Shown piece by piece: positions 27,375 through 36,073 of a stretch of 64,000 bases of DNA. A program made the translations under genes and the position numbers. This stretch comes from Acetobacteraceae bacterium H6797. GTDB taxonomy: Bacteria > Pseudomonadota > Alphaproteobacteria > Acetobacterales > Acetobacteraceae. Each line of letters starts with the position of its first letter. Position 1 is the first letter of the stretch. The notes below the pieces were generated by a model. The model searched no databases, had not been told where the DNA came from, and saw only the letters and a list, made by a program, of their open reading frames with translations. The stretch covers positions 248,001 through 312,000 of the forward strand of contig JADFCQ010000007.1 in NCBI GenBank assembly GCA_015223225.1, given 5' to 3'.

Positions 27375-28967
27375 ATGTATCGTCGAAACCTCCTTTTCGG
27401 GGCCGGCGCCGCCGCCCTGGCTGCCCCCGCCATTCTCCGCCCCGCTCTGGCCCAGGCCGATGCGAAGGTGCTGCGCTTCGTGCCGCAGGGCGACCTGGTG
27501 AATCTCGACCCGATCTGGGGCACTTCCTACCAGGTGCGCAATGCGGCGCTGCTGATCTGGGACACGCTCTACGGCGTGGACAGCCAACTCCAGCCGCAGC
27601 GGCAGATGGTGGAATCGGAGGAGGTCAGCCCTGATGGCCTGACCTGGACCTTCAAGCTCCGCCCCGGCCTCGTCTTCCATGACGGCGCGCCGGTCACGGC
27701 GAAGGATGCCGTGGCGAGCCTGCGCCGCTGGTCCGCGCGCGATATCATGGGCCAACGCATCGCCGAGGTGCAGCAGGACCTCGTGGCCGTGGATGACAGC
27801 AGCTTCCGCTGGGTGCTGAAGCAGCCCTTCCCGAAGATGCTCTATGCGCTGGCGAAGTCGAACACGCCCTGCACCTTCATCATGCCCGAGCGCATCGCGA
27901 AGACCGATCCGTTCAAGGTCATCACCGAATATATCGGCAGCGGGCCCATGAAGCTGGCCTCCTGGCAGCCGGGCGCCAAGATCACCTTCGAGCGTTTTGC
28001 GGGCTATAAGCCGCGCGAGGAGAAATCCTCCTGGATGACGGGCGGCAAGCGCATGCTGGTCGATCGCATCGAATGGATCATCATGCCCGATGGCGCCACC
28101 GCCGCGGGCGCGCTGCAGACGGGCGAGGTGGATTGGCTCGAGACGCCGCTGCCCGACCTCGTGCCGACGCTGGAACGCGCGCGGGGCATCAAGGCCGGTA
28201 TCGCGAACGATCTCGGCGTGGTCTCGGGCATCCGGCTGAACCATCTCCAGCCGCCTTTCGACAATCCCAAGGTGCGGCAGGCGATCCTGGCCGCGGTGCA
28301 TCAGCCCGACTATCTCAGCGCCATCGTCGGCAATGACGAGCAGATGCGCCGGCCGATGAACGGCTTCTTCACCCCCGGCTCGCCGCTCTACACCGAGGCG
28401 GGCGGCGATGTGATGAAGGCGGGCGGTGACATGGCCCTGGCCAAGAAGCTTCTCGCCGAGTCCGGTTACGCCGGCCAGAAGATCACCATGATGATTGCGC
28501 AGGACAGTTTCGTCGCCAAGGCGAGCGGCGATGTCGCGGTCGATATGTGCCGCCGCCTGGGGCTGAACGTGGATGCGGTGGCCATCGATTTCGGCACCAT
28601 CCAGGCGCGGCGCGTGAACAAGCGCACCCCGCCGGAGCAGGGCGGCTGGCACAGTTTCCAGGTGAGCCACGCGGGCACGGATTGCATCAATCCGGCCGCC
28701 TATCTCGGGCTGCGCGCCAATGGCGAGAAGGCTTGGTTCGGCTGGCCCGACAGCAAGGGCGTGGAGGAGGGCATCGCCGAATGGTTCGCCTCCACCTCGC
28801 TCGAGCAGGAGAAGGCCATCGCGGCGAAGATCAACCGCGCGGCCATCGAGGATGTCGTCTTCGTCCCTACCGGCTTCTTCCTCGCCAAGCAGGCCTGGCG
28901 GTCGACTGTCAGCGGCGTGGTGACGGCGCCGATCCCCGTCTTCTGGGATGTGGCGAAGAGCGCGTGA
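27375..28967 (+). CDS. ABC transporter substrate-binding protein, family 5 (peptide/opine type)
   Basis: A 530-residue exported binding protein. The N-terminus MYRRNLLFGAGAAALAAPAI has a twin-arginine-like signal. The family-5 pattern is clear: NLDPIWGTSYQVRNAALLIWDTLYG near the N-terminus, LTWTFKLRPGLVFHDGAPVTAKD (SBP_bac_5 signature region), then NHLQPPFDNPKVRQAILAAV. Such proteins deliver peptides, nickel or small organic compounds to an ABC importer; no permease or ATPase genes are adjacent. GAGG precedes the ATG at 27375. The next gene, an NtaA-type monooxygenase, follows by 10 bases, so the binding protein may supply its substrate. Confidence 0.9.
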   Translation: MYRRNLLFGAGAAALAAPAILRPALAQADAKVLRFVPQGDLVNLDPIWGTSYQVRNAALLIWDTLYGVDSQLQPQRQMVESEEVSPDGLTWTFKLRPGLVFHDGAPVTAKDAVASLRRWSARDIMGQRIAEVQQDLVAVDDSSFRWVLKQPFPKMLYALAKSNTPCTFIMPERIAKTDPFKVITEYIGSGPMKLASWQPGAKITFERFAGYKPREEKSSWMTGGKRMLVDRIEWIIMPDGATAAGALQTGEVDWLETPLPDLVPTLERARGIKAGIANDLGVVSGIRLNHLQPPFDNPKVRQAILAAVHQPDYLSAIVGNDEQMRRPMNGFFTPGSPLYTEAGGDVMKAGGDMALAKKLLAESGYAGQKITMMIAQDSFVAKASGDVAVDMCRRLGLNVDAVAIDFGTIQARRVNKRTPPEQGGWHSFQVSHAGTDCINPAAYLGLRANGEKAWFGWPDSKGVEEGIAEWFASTSLEQEKAIAAKINRAAIEDVVFVPTGFFLAKQAWRSTVSGVVTAPIPVFWDVAKSA

Positions 28968-28977
28968 GGATCGAGTG

Positions 28978-30321
28978 ATGAACAACAAGAAACGCCAGAT
29001 GCACCTGAACCTCTTCATCCAGGGCGTGGGCCATCATGAAGCCGCCTGGCGGCATCCGGGGACGGACCCGGCGAATATGATGGATATCGGCTATTACCAG
29101 CAGCTCGCGCGCGAGGCGGAGGCGGCGAAATTCGACGCGATCTTCATCGCCGACGCCCTGGCCATCAACACCAATGTCGAATACGGGCCCTTCAACAACT
29201 TCTTCGAGCCCTTCACGCTTCTCGCGGCCGTGGCGGCGGTGACGGACCGTATCGGCGTGATCGGCACGGCCTCGACCACCTATGACGAGCCCTATGACAT
29301 CGCCCGCAAGCTCGCCTCGCTCGACCGGGTGAGCAAGGGGCGCGCGGGGTGGAATATCGTCACTTCGGGCAACCAGAACGCGGCGATGAATTTCGGCCTC
29401 CAGCGCCATCCGGAGCATAGCCGCCGCTATGCGCGGGCGACGGAATTCGTCGAGGTCACCTGCGCGCTCTGGGACAGTTGGGAGGATGACGCGCTGGTCG
29501 CCGATCGCGAGCGGGGCATCTTCACCGATCGCAGCCGCATCCATGCGATCAACCATGAAGGCGAGTTCTTCAAGGTGCGCGGCCCGCTCGACTTTCCGCG
29601 CCCGCCGCAGGGCTGGCCGGTGCTGGTGCAGGCCGGCTCCTCCAGCGATGGCAAGGAATTCGCCGCGCGCTTCGCCGAGGCCATCTATACCGCGCAAAAC
29701 AACCTGCCCGAGGCCCAGGCCTTCTATGCCGAGGTGAAGGGCCGCATGGCGCATTACGGCCGGCGGCCGGACCAGCTCTGCATCCTGCCCGGCATCGCGC
29801 CGATCATCGGCCGCACCACGGAGGAGGCGAAGGCCCGCGAGCAGGAGCTGAACGACTATATCCTCCCCGAATACGGGCTCCATCAGCTCTCGCAGAACTT
29901 CAATATCGACCTCTTCAGCTACCCGCTCGACGGGCCGCTGCCGGAGGTGCCGCCCATCGAGAGCCTGAATGGCGGCAAGAGCCGGGCGCAGATCTATCTC
30001 GACATGGCGCGGCGCGGGAACCTCACCATCCGCCAGCTCATCCAGCAGATCGCCTTCGCGCGCGGGCACGACACTTTCGCGGGCACGCCGAAGGAAATCG
30101 CCGACCATATGGAGGAATGGTTCACGAGCGGGGCCTGCGACGGCTTCAACCTCCTGGCGCCGAACCTGCCGGGGGATTTCCATCGCTTCGTCGAATTGGT
30201 GGTGCCGGAATTGCGGCGGCGCGGGCTGTTCCGCGACGAATACAGCGGCCGCACGCTGCGGGAGCATTTCGGCCTGGCGCGGCCGGTGAACCGCTTCAGC
30301 CGGGTGCCCGCCCCGGCATAG
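28978..30321 (+). CDS. Flavin-dependent monooxygenase, NtaA/SnaA/DszA (LLM) family
   Basis: A 447-residue enzyme of the bacterial luciferase superfamily, long-form NtaA group. MHLNLFIQGVGHHEAAWRHPG near the N-terminus, AIFIADALA, the ERIGVIGTAST-like ITDRIGVIGTASTTYDEPY region and SKGRAGWNIVTSGN are family marks, as is WPVLVQAGSSSDGKEFAARFAEAIY (quoted as landmarks). These enzymes use reduced FMN from a separate reductase to oxidise chelators, sulfones or similar compounds. No flavin reductase is adjacent. GAGGATCGAG precedes the ATG. Cotranscription with the family-5 binding protein suggests scavenging of an organic sulfur or nitrogen source. Confidence 0.88.
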   Translation: MNNKKRQMHLNLFIQGVGHHEAAWRHPGTDPANMMDIGYYQQLAREAEAAKFDAIFIADALAINTNVEYGPFNNFFEPFTLLAAVAAVTDRIGVIGTASTTYDEPYDIARKLASLDRVSKGRAGWNIVTSGNQNAAMNFGLQRHPEHSRRYARATEFVEVTCALWDSWEDDALVADRERGIFTDRSRIHAINHEGEFFKVRGPLDFPRPPQGWPVLVQAGSSSDGKEFAARFAEAIYTAQNNLPEAQAFYAEVKGRMAHYGRRPDQLCILPGIAPIIGRTTEEAKAREQELNDYILPEYGLHQLSQNFNIDLFSYPLDGPLPEVPPIESLNGGKSRAQIYLDMARRGNLTIRQLIQQIAFARGHDTFAGTPKEIADHMEEWFTSGACDGFNLLAPNLPGDFHRFVELVVPELRRRGLFRDEYSGRTLREHFGLARPVNRFSRVPAPA

Positions 30322-30358
30322 CCGTGGGGCGCGGCGAAGGCGCCGTCCTGGCGCCGCG

Positions 30359-30396
30359 AGGCGAGGCTCTCCGCCCTTTTTTCGGAGGCCTCGCCT
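30359..30396. terminator. Stem-loop between convergent genes
   Basis: AGGCGAGGC and GCCTCGCCT form a perfect 9-base stem across a 20-base loop that itself contains CCGCCCTTTTTTCGG. A GGCGCC repeat lies just to the left. It separates the monooxygenase gene from tctA. Confidence 0.55.
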
Positions 30397-30406
30397 GCGC
30401 CGGTTG

Positions 30407-31936
30407 TTACTCCTGGAAGGCCACGTCGCCCTGGCCGAGCTTCCGCGGGCGCATCCTGGCGCGGAAGCTGAAGAAGACCTGGGCGGCGAGCAGCAGCACG
30501 ATCACGCCGAGGATGGTCCCGCTGATGGGGCGCTCGACGAAGATCGAGAAATGGCCACGGCTGAGCAGCATGGCACGGCGGAAATTCTCCTCCACCATGG
30601 GCCCGAGCACATAGCCGAGCAGGATCGGCGCGATCGGGAAGTCCAGCGCCATGAAGAGCGCGCCGAGCAGGCCGAAGACCAGCACTTCATAGACGGCGAA
30701 GATATCGTTGTTCACCGTATAGGCGCCGATGGCGATGAAGAAGACGGCCGCCGGGAAGAGGAAGCGGTAGGGCACCTGCAGCAGCTTCACCCAGACGCCG
30801 ATCATCGGCACGTTCAGGATCATCAGCAGCAGATTGCCGACCCAGAAGCTGGCGATCAGGCCCCAGAAGATGTCGGGGTGCTCGGTCAGCAGGCGGGGGC
30901 CGGGCTGGATGCCGTGGATGAGCAGCGCGCCGAGCAGCAGCGCCATGACGGCGTCGCCCGGAATACCGAGGCTCATGGTCGGGATGAAGTCCACCTGCGT
31001 CTTGGAATGCGAGGCGGCTTCGGGGGCGGCGACGCCCGCGATCATGCCCGTGCCGAACTTGTTCGGCGTCTTGGAGACCTTCTGCTCCACCGCATAGGCG
31101 ATGAAGGTGGTGATGGTCGGGCCGGTGCCGGGCATGGCGCCGAAGATGGTGCCGACCAGGGTGCCGCGCACCATCGGCCAGAAGGCCTGCTTCAGCTCAT
31201 CCTTGCTCGGCCGCATGTCCTTGAAGCGGACCGGCTTGAGGCTGCCGATGTGCTTCATGCGGTTCACATGGCGCAGGAAGTCCGCGATGCCGAAGACGCC
31301 CATGGCGATGGAGACCAGCTCCACGCCGTCGGCCAGCTGCGGGATGCCGAAGGTGAAGCGCTGCGTGCCGGTCTGCACATCGGTGCCGAGGCAGCCCAGC
31401 ATCAGGCCCATCACCGTCATGGCGATGCCCTTGATGGGCGAGCCGCGCGACATGGTGGAGCCGGCGATGAGGCCGAGCAGCATGATCGAGAAAAGCTCCG
31501 CCGGGCCGAATTTGAAGGCCATCTCGACCAGCAGGGGCGAGGCGAAGATCATCACGATGATGCCGAAGGAGGCCGCGAAGAAGGAGGCGATCATCGTCAG
31601 CCCCAGCGCCGTGCCGCCCTTGCCCGCCCGCGTCATCGGATAGCCGTCGAGACAGGTGACCGCGTGCGGCGGGTGCGAGGGGAGGTTCAGCAGGATGGCG
31701 CCGATGGCCCCGCCATACTGGGAGCCATAGAAAATGCCGGCCAGCATCAGGATGGCGGGCACAGGCTGCATCGCGAAGGTGAGCGGCAGCAGCATGGAAA
31801 TGGCCGTCAGCGCGCCCGTGCCGGGGAGCACGCCGATCAGGTTGCCGACCAGAACGCCCAGGAAGCAGAAGAGAAGGTTATGCGGCTCGAGCGCCAGGTT
31901 GAACCCGTAGCCGAGATCGAGAATGGACTGCCACAT
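30407..31936 (-). CDS. tctA: Tripartite tricarboxylate transporter, large membrane subunit TctA
   Basis: A 509-residue protein with about 12 transmembrane helices. The TctA signatures are present: GVLPGTGALTAISMLLPLTF near residues 38-57, GSQYGGAIGAILLNLPSHP and DGYPMTRAGKGGTALG next, and the duplicated GTIFGAMPGTGPTITTFIAY in the second half. It forms the sodium-coupled channel of a TTT importer with TctB and a periplasmic TctC/Bug receptor. Its ATG overlaps the tctB stop (TGATG), so the two subunits are translationally coupled. No receptor gene is in this operon. Confidence 0.93.
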   Translation of the reverse strand: MWQSILDLGYGFNLALEPHNLLFCFLGVLVGNLIGVLPGTGALTAISMLLPLTFAMQPVPAILMLAGIFYGSQYGGAIGAILLNLPSHPPHAVTCLDGYPMTRAGKGGTALGLTMIASFFAASFGIIVMIFASPLLVEMAFKFGPAELFSIMLLGLIAGSTMSRGSPIKGIAMTVMGLMLGCLGTDVQTGTQRFTFGIPQLADGVELVSIAMGVFGIADFLRHVNRMKHIGSLKPVRFKDMRPSKDELKQAFWPMVRGTLVGTIFGAMPGTGPTITTFIAYAVEQKVSKTPNKFGTGMIAGVAAPEAASHSKTQVDFIPTMSLGIPGDAVMALLLGALLIHGIQPGPRLLTEHPDIFWGLIASFWVGNLLLMILNVPMIGVWVKLLQVPYRFLFPAAVFFIAIGAYTVNNDIFAVYEVLVFGLLGALFMALDFPIAPILLGYVLGPMVEENFRRAMLLSRGHFSIFVERPISGTILGVIVLLLAAQVFFSFRARMRPRKLGQGDVAFQE

Positions 31937-32439
31937 CAGAAGAAATCCCACTTCACCAGCGGCAGGAGCACGCCCAGGCCCCACCAGAAGATGCCCACCG
32001 AGGCGATGACCATGCCGACGGCCAGCACGATGGCTTCCCACCACCGGTTCTCGACATCGCCCATGGCGGTGATGAGCACGCAGGCGAAGGTGGCCGGGAT
32101 CAGGCCCGTGTGCTCGGCCAGCAGCGCGAAGGCGAGGACGCCGGCGCAGATGCAGAGCCAGCCGCGCCATTGCGTGGCGGTGGAGATCGGGTGCTCGGCG
32201 CTGGGGCTATGACCCGGCATCGGCGCCGGCTCCACCCGGCGGAAGAAGGTCTGAATCAGCAGGGCCAGGCCGATCAGCGTCAGGATCACGCCCAGCGCCG
32301 TGGGCATGAAGCCCGGGCCCATGCGGTTGAGGGTGCCGAGGTGGTAGGTCTGCCCCTGGGCGGCAGTCGCCACGCCAAGGGCGCATAGTATTAATCCGCC
32401 GCAATAATCTCTGTATCTTGTGTTTACTGTGGACTGCAT
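31936..32439 (-). CDS. tctB: Tripartite tricarboxylate transporter, small membrane subunit TctB
   Basis: A 167-residue protein with four predicted helices. YCGGLILCALGVATAA, LGTLNRMGPGFMPTALGVIL and the C-terminal GLGVLLPLVKWDFF are typical of TctB. I chose the ATG at 32439 because the upstream TTG at 32454 coincides with the TTGGAGGAG ribosome site. It is the first gene of a two-gene operon with tctA. The 440-base, unusually AT-rich region upstream must carry its promoter. Confidence 0.88.
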   Translation of the reverse strand: MQSTVNTRYRDYCGGLILCALGVATAAQGQTYHLGTLNRMGPGFMPTALGVILTLIGLALLIQTFFRRVEPAPMPGHSPSAEHPISTATQWRGWLCICAGVLAFALLAEHTGLIPATFACVLITAMGDVENRWWEAIVLAVGMVIASVGIFWWGLGVLLPLVKWDFF

Positions 32440-32881
32440 GGTTGTCTCCTCCAAGGGCGGGAGAGTTTACGCTACGCATCAAATAAAATGGCGGGCAAGT
32501 CCCGAGATACAAAAGCCCTCGAAAAGCCAATGATGCTGCGGCGATGCAGCAAAATCGCTACTGTAAAATCATTATAAATCAATGTGATGATTCGGGGTGG
32601 CATATGACGGGATATGGCGCCGGCGGCCCTTGGGGCGGGCATGCGGGATGCTCTTACCGGGGAATCAATGTGTCAGAATGTAAGCAATATACGCGGAGAA
32701 TCTAACGAAAAATTCACGGAATATTTCCGGCTTACTGGAAGCAATGGACTCATTATTATGATTAAGAAGATGAAATCTTGAGTTCATCGTCAGGTTAGGC
32801 CAGCTGAGGACTGCAAAACGAAAAGGCCGCCCCTGCCTTGCGGCGGGGGCGGCCTTTTCGGACGCGATGAGTCTTGGCGGC
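32440..32881. other. AT-rich intergenic region upstream of tctB
   Basis: No protein gene can be called. The stretch at about 32460-32820 is much richer in A and T than the rest of the window, with runs such as TTATAAATCA and GGACTCATTATTATGATT. A short hairpin GCTGC-N6-GCAGC is present. A 33-codon ORF at 32604-32705 (MTGYGAGGPWGGHAGC at its start) has GGGGTGG upstream but no other support. The region probably holds the tctBA promoter and perhaps a remnant of transferred DNA. It ends at the terminator at 32821. Confidence 0.4.
32821..32858. terminator. Bidirectional rho-independent terminator downstream of lepA
   Basis: AAAAGGCCGCCCC and GGGGCGGCCTTTT arms form a long stem with A and T flanks on both sides. 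It terminates the leftward lepA transcript. Confidence 0.85.
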
Positions 32882-34687
<1,806 letters not shown>

Positions 34688-35114
34688 CGTCTTCCGGCGG
34701 AGAAGGGCCCGGGGCGTGCAGGAACCCGGCGGTCTGCGGTGCAGATAGGGCAAAGGGGCCCCAGATGCAAAGGCGGATGGGCAAGCGCCTGCCCCGCCAA
34801 CGGTAATCATGGGCTTTGTGCCCCCGCTGAGGCCGGCTTCCGCCTATCGAGCGGTTATCGGGGGCCGGGATAGGCCGGGGCCGACACCTTGCGGGGAATT
34901 CCGCGCTTGCCAGGCGCTTTTCGTACCCGTCAGGGCGGCTTCCCCTCCTTCGGCGGTTATCGCGCGCGCGGCGGCCGCTTTCAGCCCGTCGCGAGCGCCG
35001 GGGCGAGGGCCAGGGCGCCGATGCGGGCCACGGCCAGGAGCCGCTCGGCGCTCCAGCCCTCGCGCGCGGCGGCCGAGTAGCGGTCAATACATATTCCTTC
35101 AAGGATCGAATCCT
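34688..35114. other. Gap between lepA and bdcA
   Basis: 427 bases without an intact gene. The right part (34981-35112) carries a TetR-like C-terminal remnant on the minus strand. The left part is GC-rich with no recognised feature; it should hold the lepA promoter. The bdcA promoter must lie inside or just left of 35100, where the sequence becomes AT-richer (CAATACATATTCC). Confidence 0.5.
34981..35112 (-). pseudogene. Remnant of a TetR-family regulator (BdcR-like C-terminus)
   Basis: On the minus strand, an open stretch without a start codon reads ILEGI, then DRYSAAAREGWSAERLLAVA and RIGALALAPALATG before TGA at 34981. The AAREGxSxExLLAVAR pattern is typical of the end of TetR regulators. 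E. coli BdcR, from memory, also has a VLEGI segment and an SAKAREGHS-like C-terminus. The fragment is divergent from bdcA, where bdcR is expected. The DNA-binding domain is absent and the bdcA start occupies its place, so this looks like an eroded regulator gene. Confidence 0.45.
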
Positions 35115-35846
35115 ATGGCCAATAGCCAATCCTCCGGTGTTTTCGCGGGCCGGAAGGCGCTCATCATCGGCGGCAGCCGCGGCATCGGCGCGGCCGTCGT
35201 CCGCCGCTTGGCCCGCGAGGGGGCGAGCGTCTCCTTCACCTATGCGGGTTCCGAAGCCGCCGCGAAGGCGCTGGCGGCCGAGACGGGCGCCGAGGCGCTG
35301 CGCTCCGATGCCGCCGACCGCGCGGCGGTGATCGAGGTGGTGCGGGCGCGCGGGGCGCTCGACATCCTCGTCTATAATGCCGGCCTCTTCATCGGCGGCG
35401 ATCCGCTGGCCACCGAGGCCGATGCGGTCGACCGGATGATCGATGTGAACCTGCGCTCGGCCTATCACGCCGCCGTCGAGGCGGGGCGCCGGATGAACGA
35501 GGGCGGGCGGATCATCATGATCGGCTCCGTCAATGGCGACCGCATGCCCTTCGCCGGCGGGGCCAGCTATGCCCTGACCAAATCCGGCCTGCAGGGCATG
35601 GCGCGTGGCCTGGCGCGGGATTTCGGCGCGCGGGGCATCACGGTGAATGTGGTGCAGCCCGGCCCGACCGATACGGACATGAACCCCGCCGACGGCCCGA
35701 TGAAGGACATGATGCACAGCTTCCTCGCCATCAAGCGCCATGCGACGCCGGATGAGGTGGCGGGCATGGTCGCCTATCTGGCCGGGCCCGAGGCGGGCGT
35801 CATCACCGGCGCGATGCACACGATCGACGGCGGTTTCGGCGCCTGA
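35115..35846 (+). CDS. bdcA: SDR-family oxidoreductase, BdcA-like
   Basis: A 243-residue short-chain dehydrogenase. The cofactor motif is GGSRGIGA (about residues 17-24), NAG is near 90, and the catalytic Ser/Tyr/Lys are in IGSVNGDRMPFAGGASYALTKSG. The last third (GARGITVNVVQPGPTDTDMNP, AIKRHATPDEVAGMVAYLAGPEA and GAMHTIDGGFGA) resembles E. coli BdcA very closely. BdcA is reported to promote biofilm dispersal and to bind cyclic-di-GMP; it is an NADPH-dependent enzyme by family. AAGGA precedes the ATG at 35115. The normal TetR partner appears decayed next door. Confidence 0.85.
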   Translation: MANSQSSGVFAGRKALIIGGSRGIGAAVVRRLAREGASVSFTYAGSEAAAKALAAETGAEALRSDAADRAAVIEVVRARGALDILVYNAGLFIGGDPLATEADAVDRMIDVNLRSAYHAAVEAGRRMNEGGRIIMIGSVNGDRMPFAGGASYALTKSGLQGMARGLARDFGARGITVNVVQPGPTDTDMNPADGPMKDMMHSFLAIKRHATPDEVAGMVAYLAGPEAGVITGAMHTIDGGFGA

Positions 35847-35856
35847 GCCCAGCCCC

Positions 35857-35878
35857 CCGGCGGCTGCGAGGCCGCCGG
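35857..35878 (+). terminator. Hairpin after bdcA
   Basis: CCGGCGGC and GCCGCCGG enclose TGCGAG eleven bases after the bdcA stop. There is no T run, so it may need Rho or only protect the 3' end. Confidence 0.4.
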
Positions 35879-35950
35879 CCGTGCGGCCGGAAGGCCGCCG
35901 ACCCTTCCGTGGCCAGCAGGCCGCAGGCAGGGAACAAGCCAGCCATTCAC

Positions 35951-36040
35951 ATCATGCGGTAGCCGCTCCGCCCGAAAGGGCGTTTACCGGCTACCGGGAG
36001 CCTGACCGATACCCGCCGGCCTGTCAGCCGGCGGTTTTCG
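35951..36040 (+). promoter_or_regulatory. Candidate structured leader with terminator before the ClC gene
   Basis: An 8-base outer stem (GGTAGCCG at 35958-35965, CGGCTACC at 35988-35995) encloses a 5-base inner stem (CGCCC / GGGCG) capped by a GAAA tetraloop, with asymmetric internal loops. Eighteen bases later a perfect terminator hairpin (CCGCCGGC, CTGTCA, GCCGGCGG) ends in TTTT at 36038, only 25 bases before the ribosome site of the ClC gene. This arrangement is like an attenuator or riboswitch. It may instead be the end of the bdcA transcript. No known riboswitch class was recognised. Confidence 0.4.
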
Positions 36041-36073
36041 GCGTGGTTCGCGCGCATGATGGCGGAGTGGCCG

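Noticed and set aside
32604..32705. 33-codon small gene before tctB
   Set aside because: It has a passable ribosome site but no conserved feature and lies in an AT-rich non-coding stretch; kept only as a note.
35951..36040. Fluoride riboswitch in front of the ClC gene
   Set aside because: The conserved GGnGATGG and CTGATG-type segments of that class are not found; the leader is reported only as an unexplained structure.
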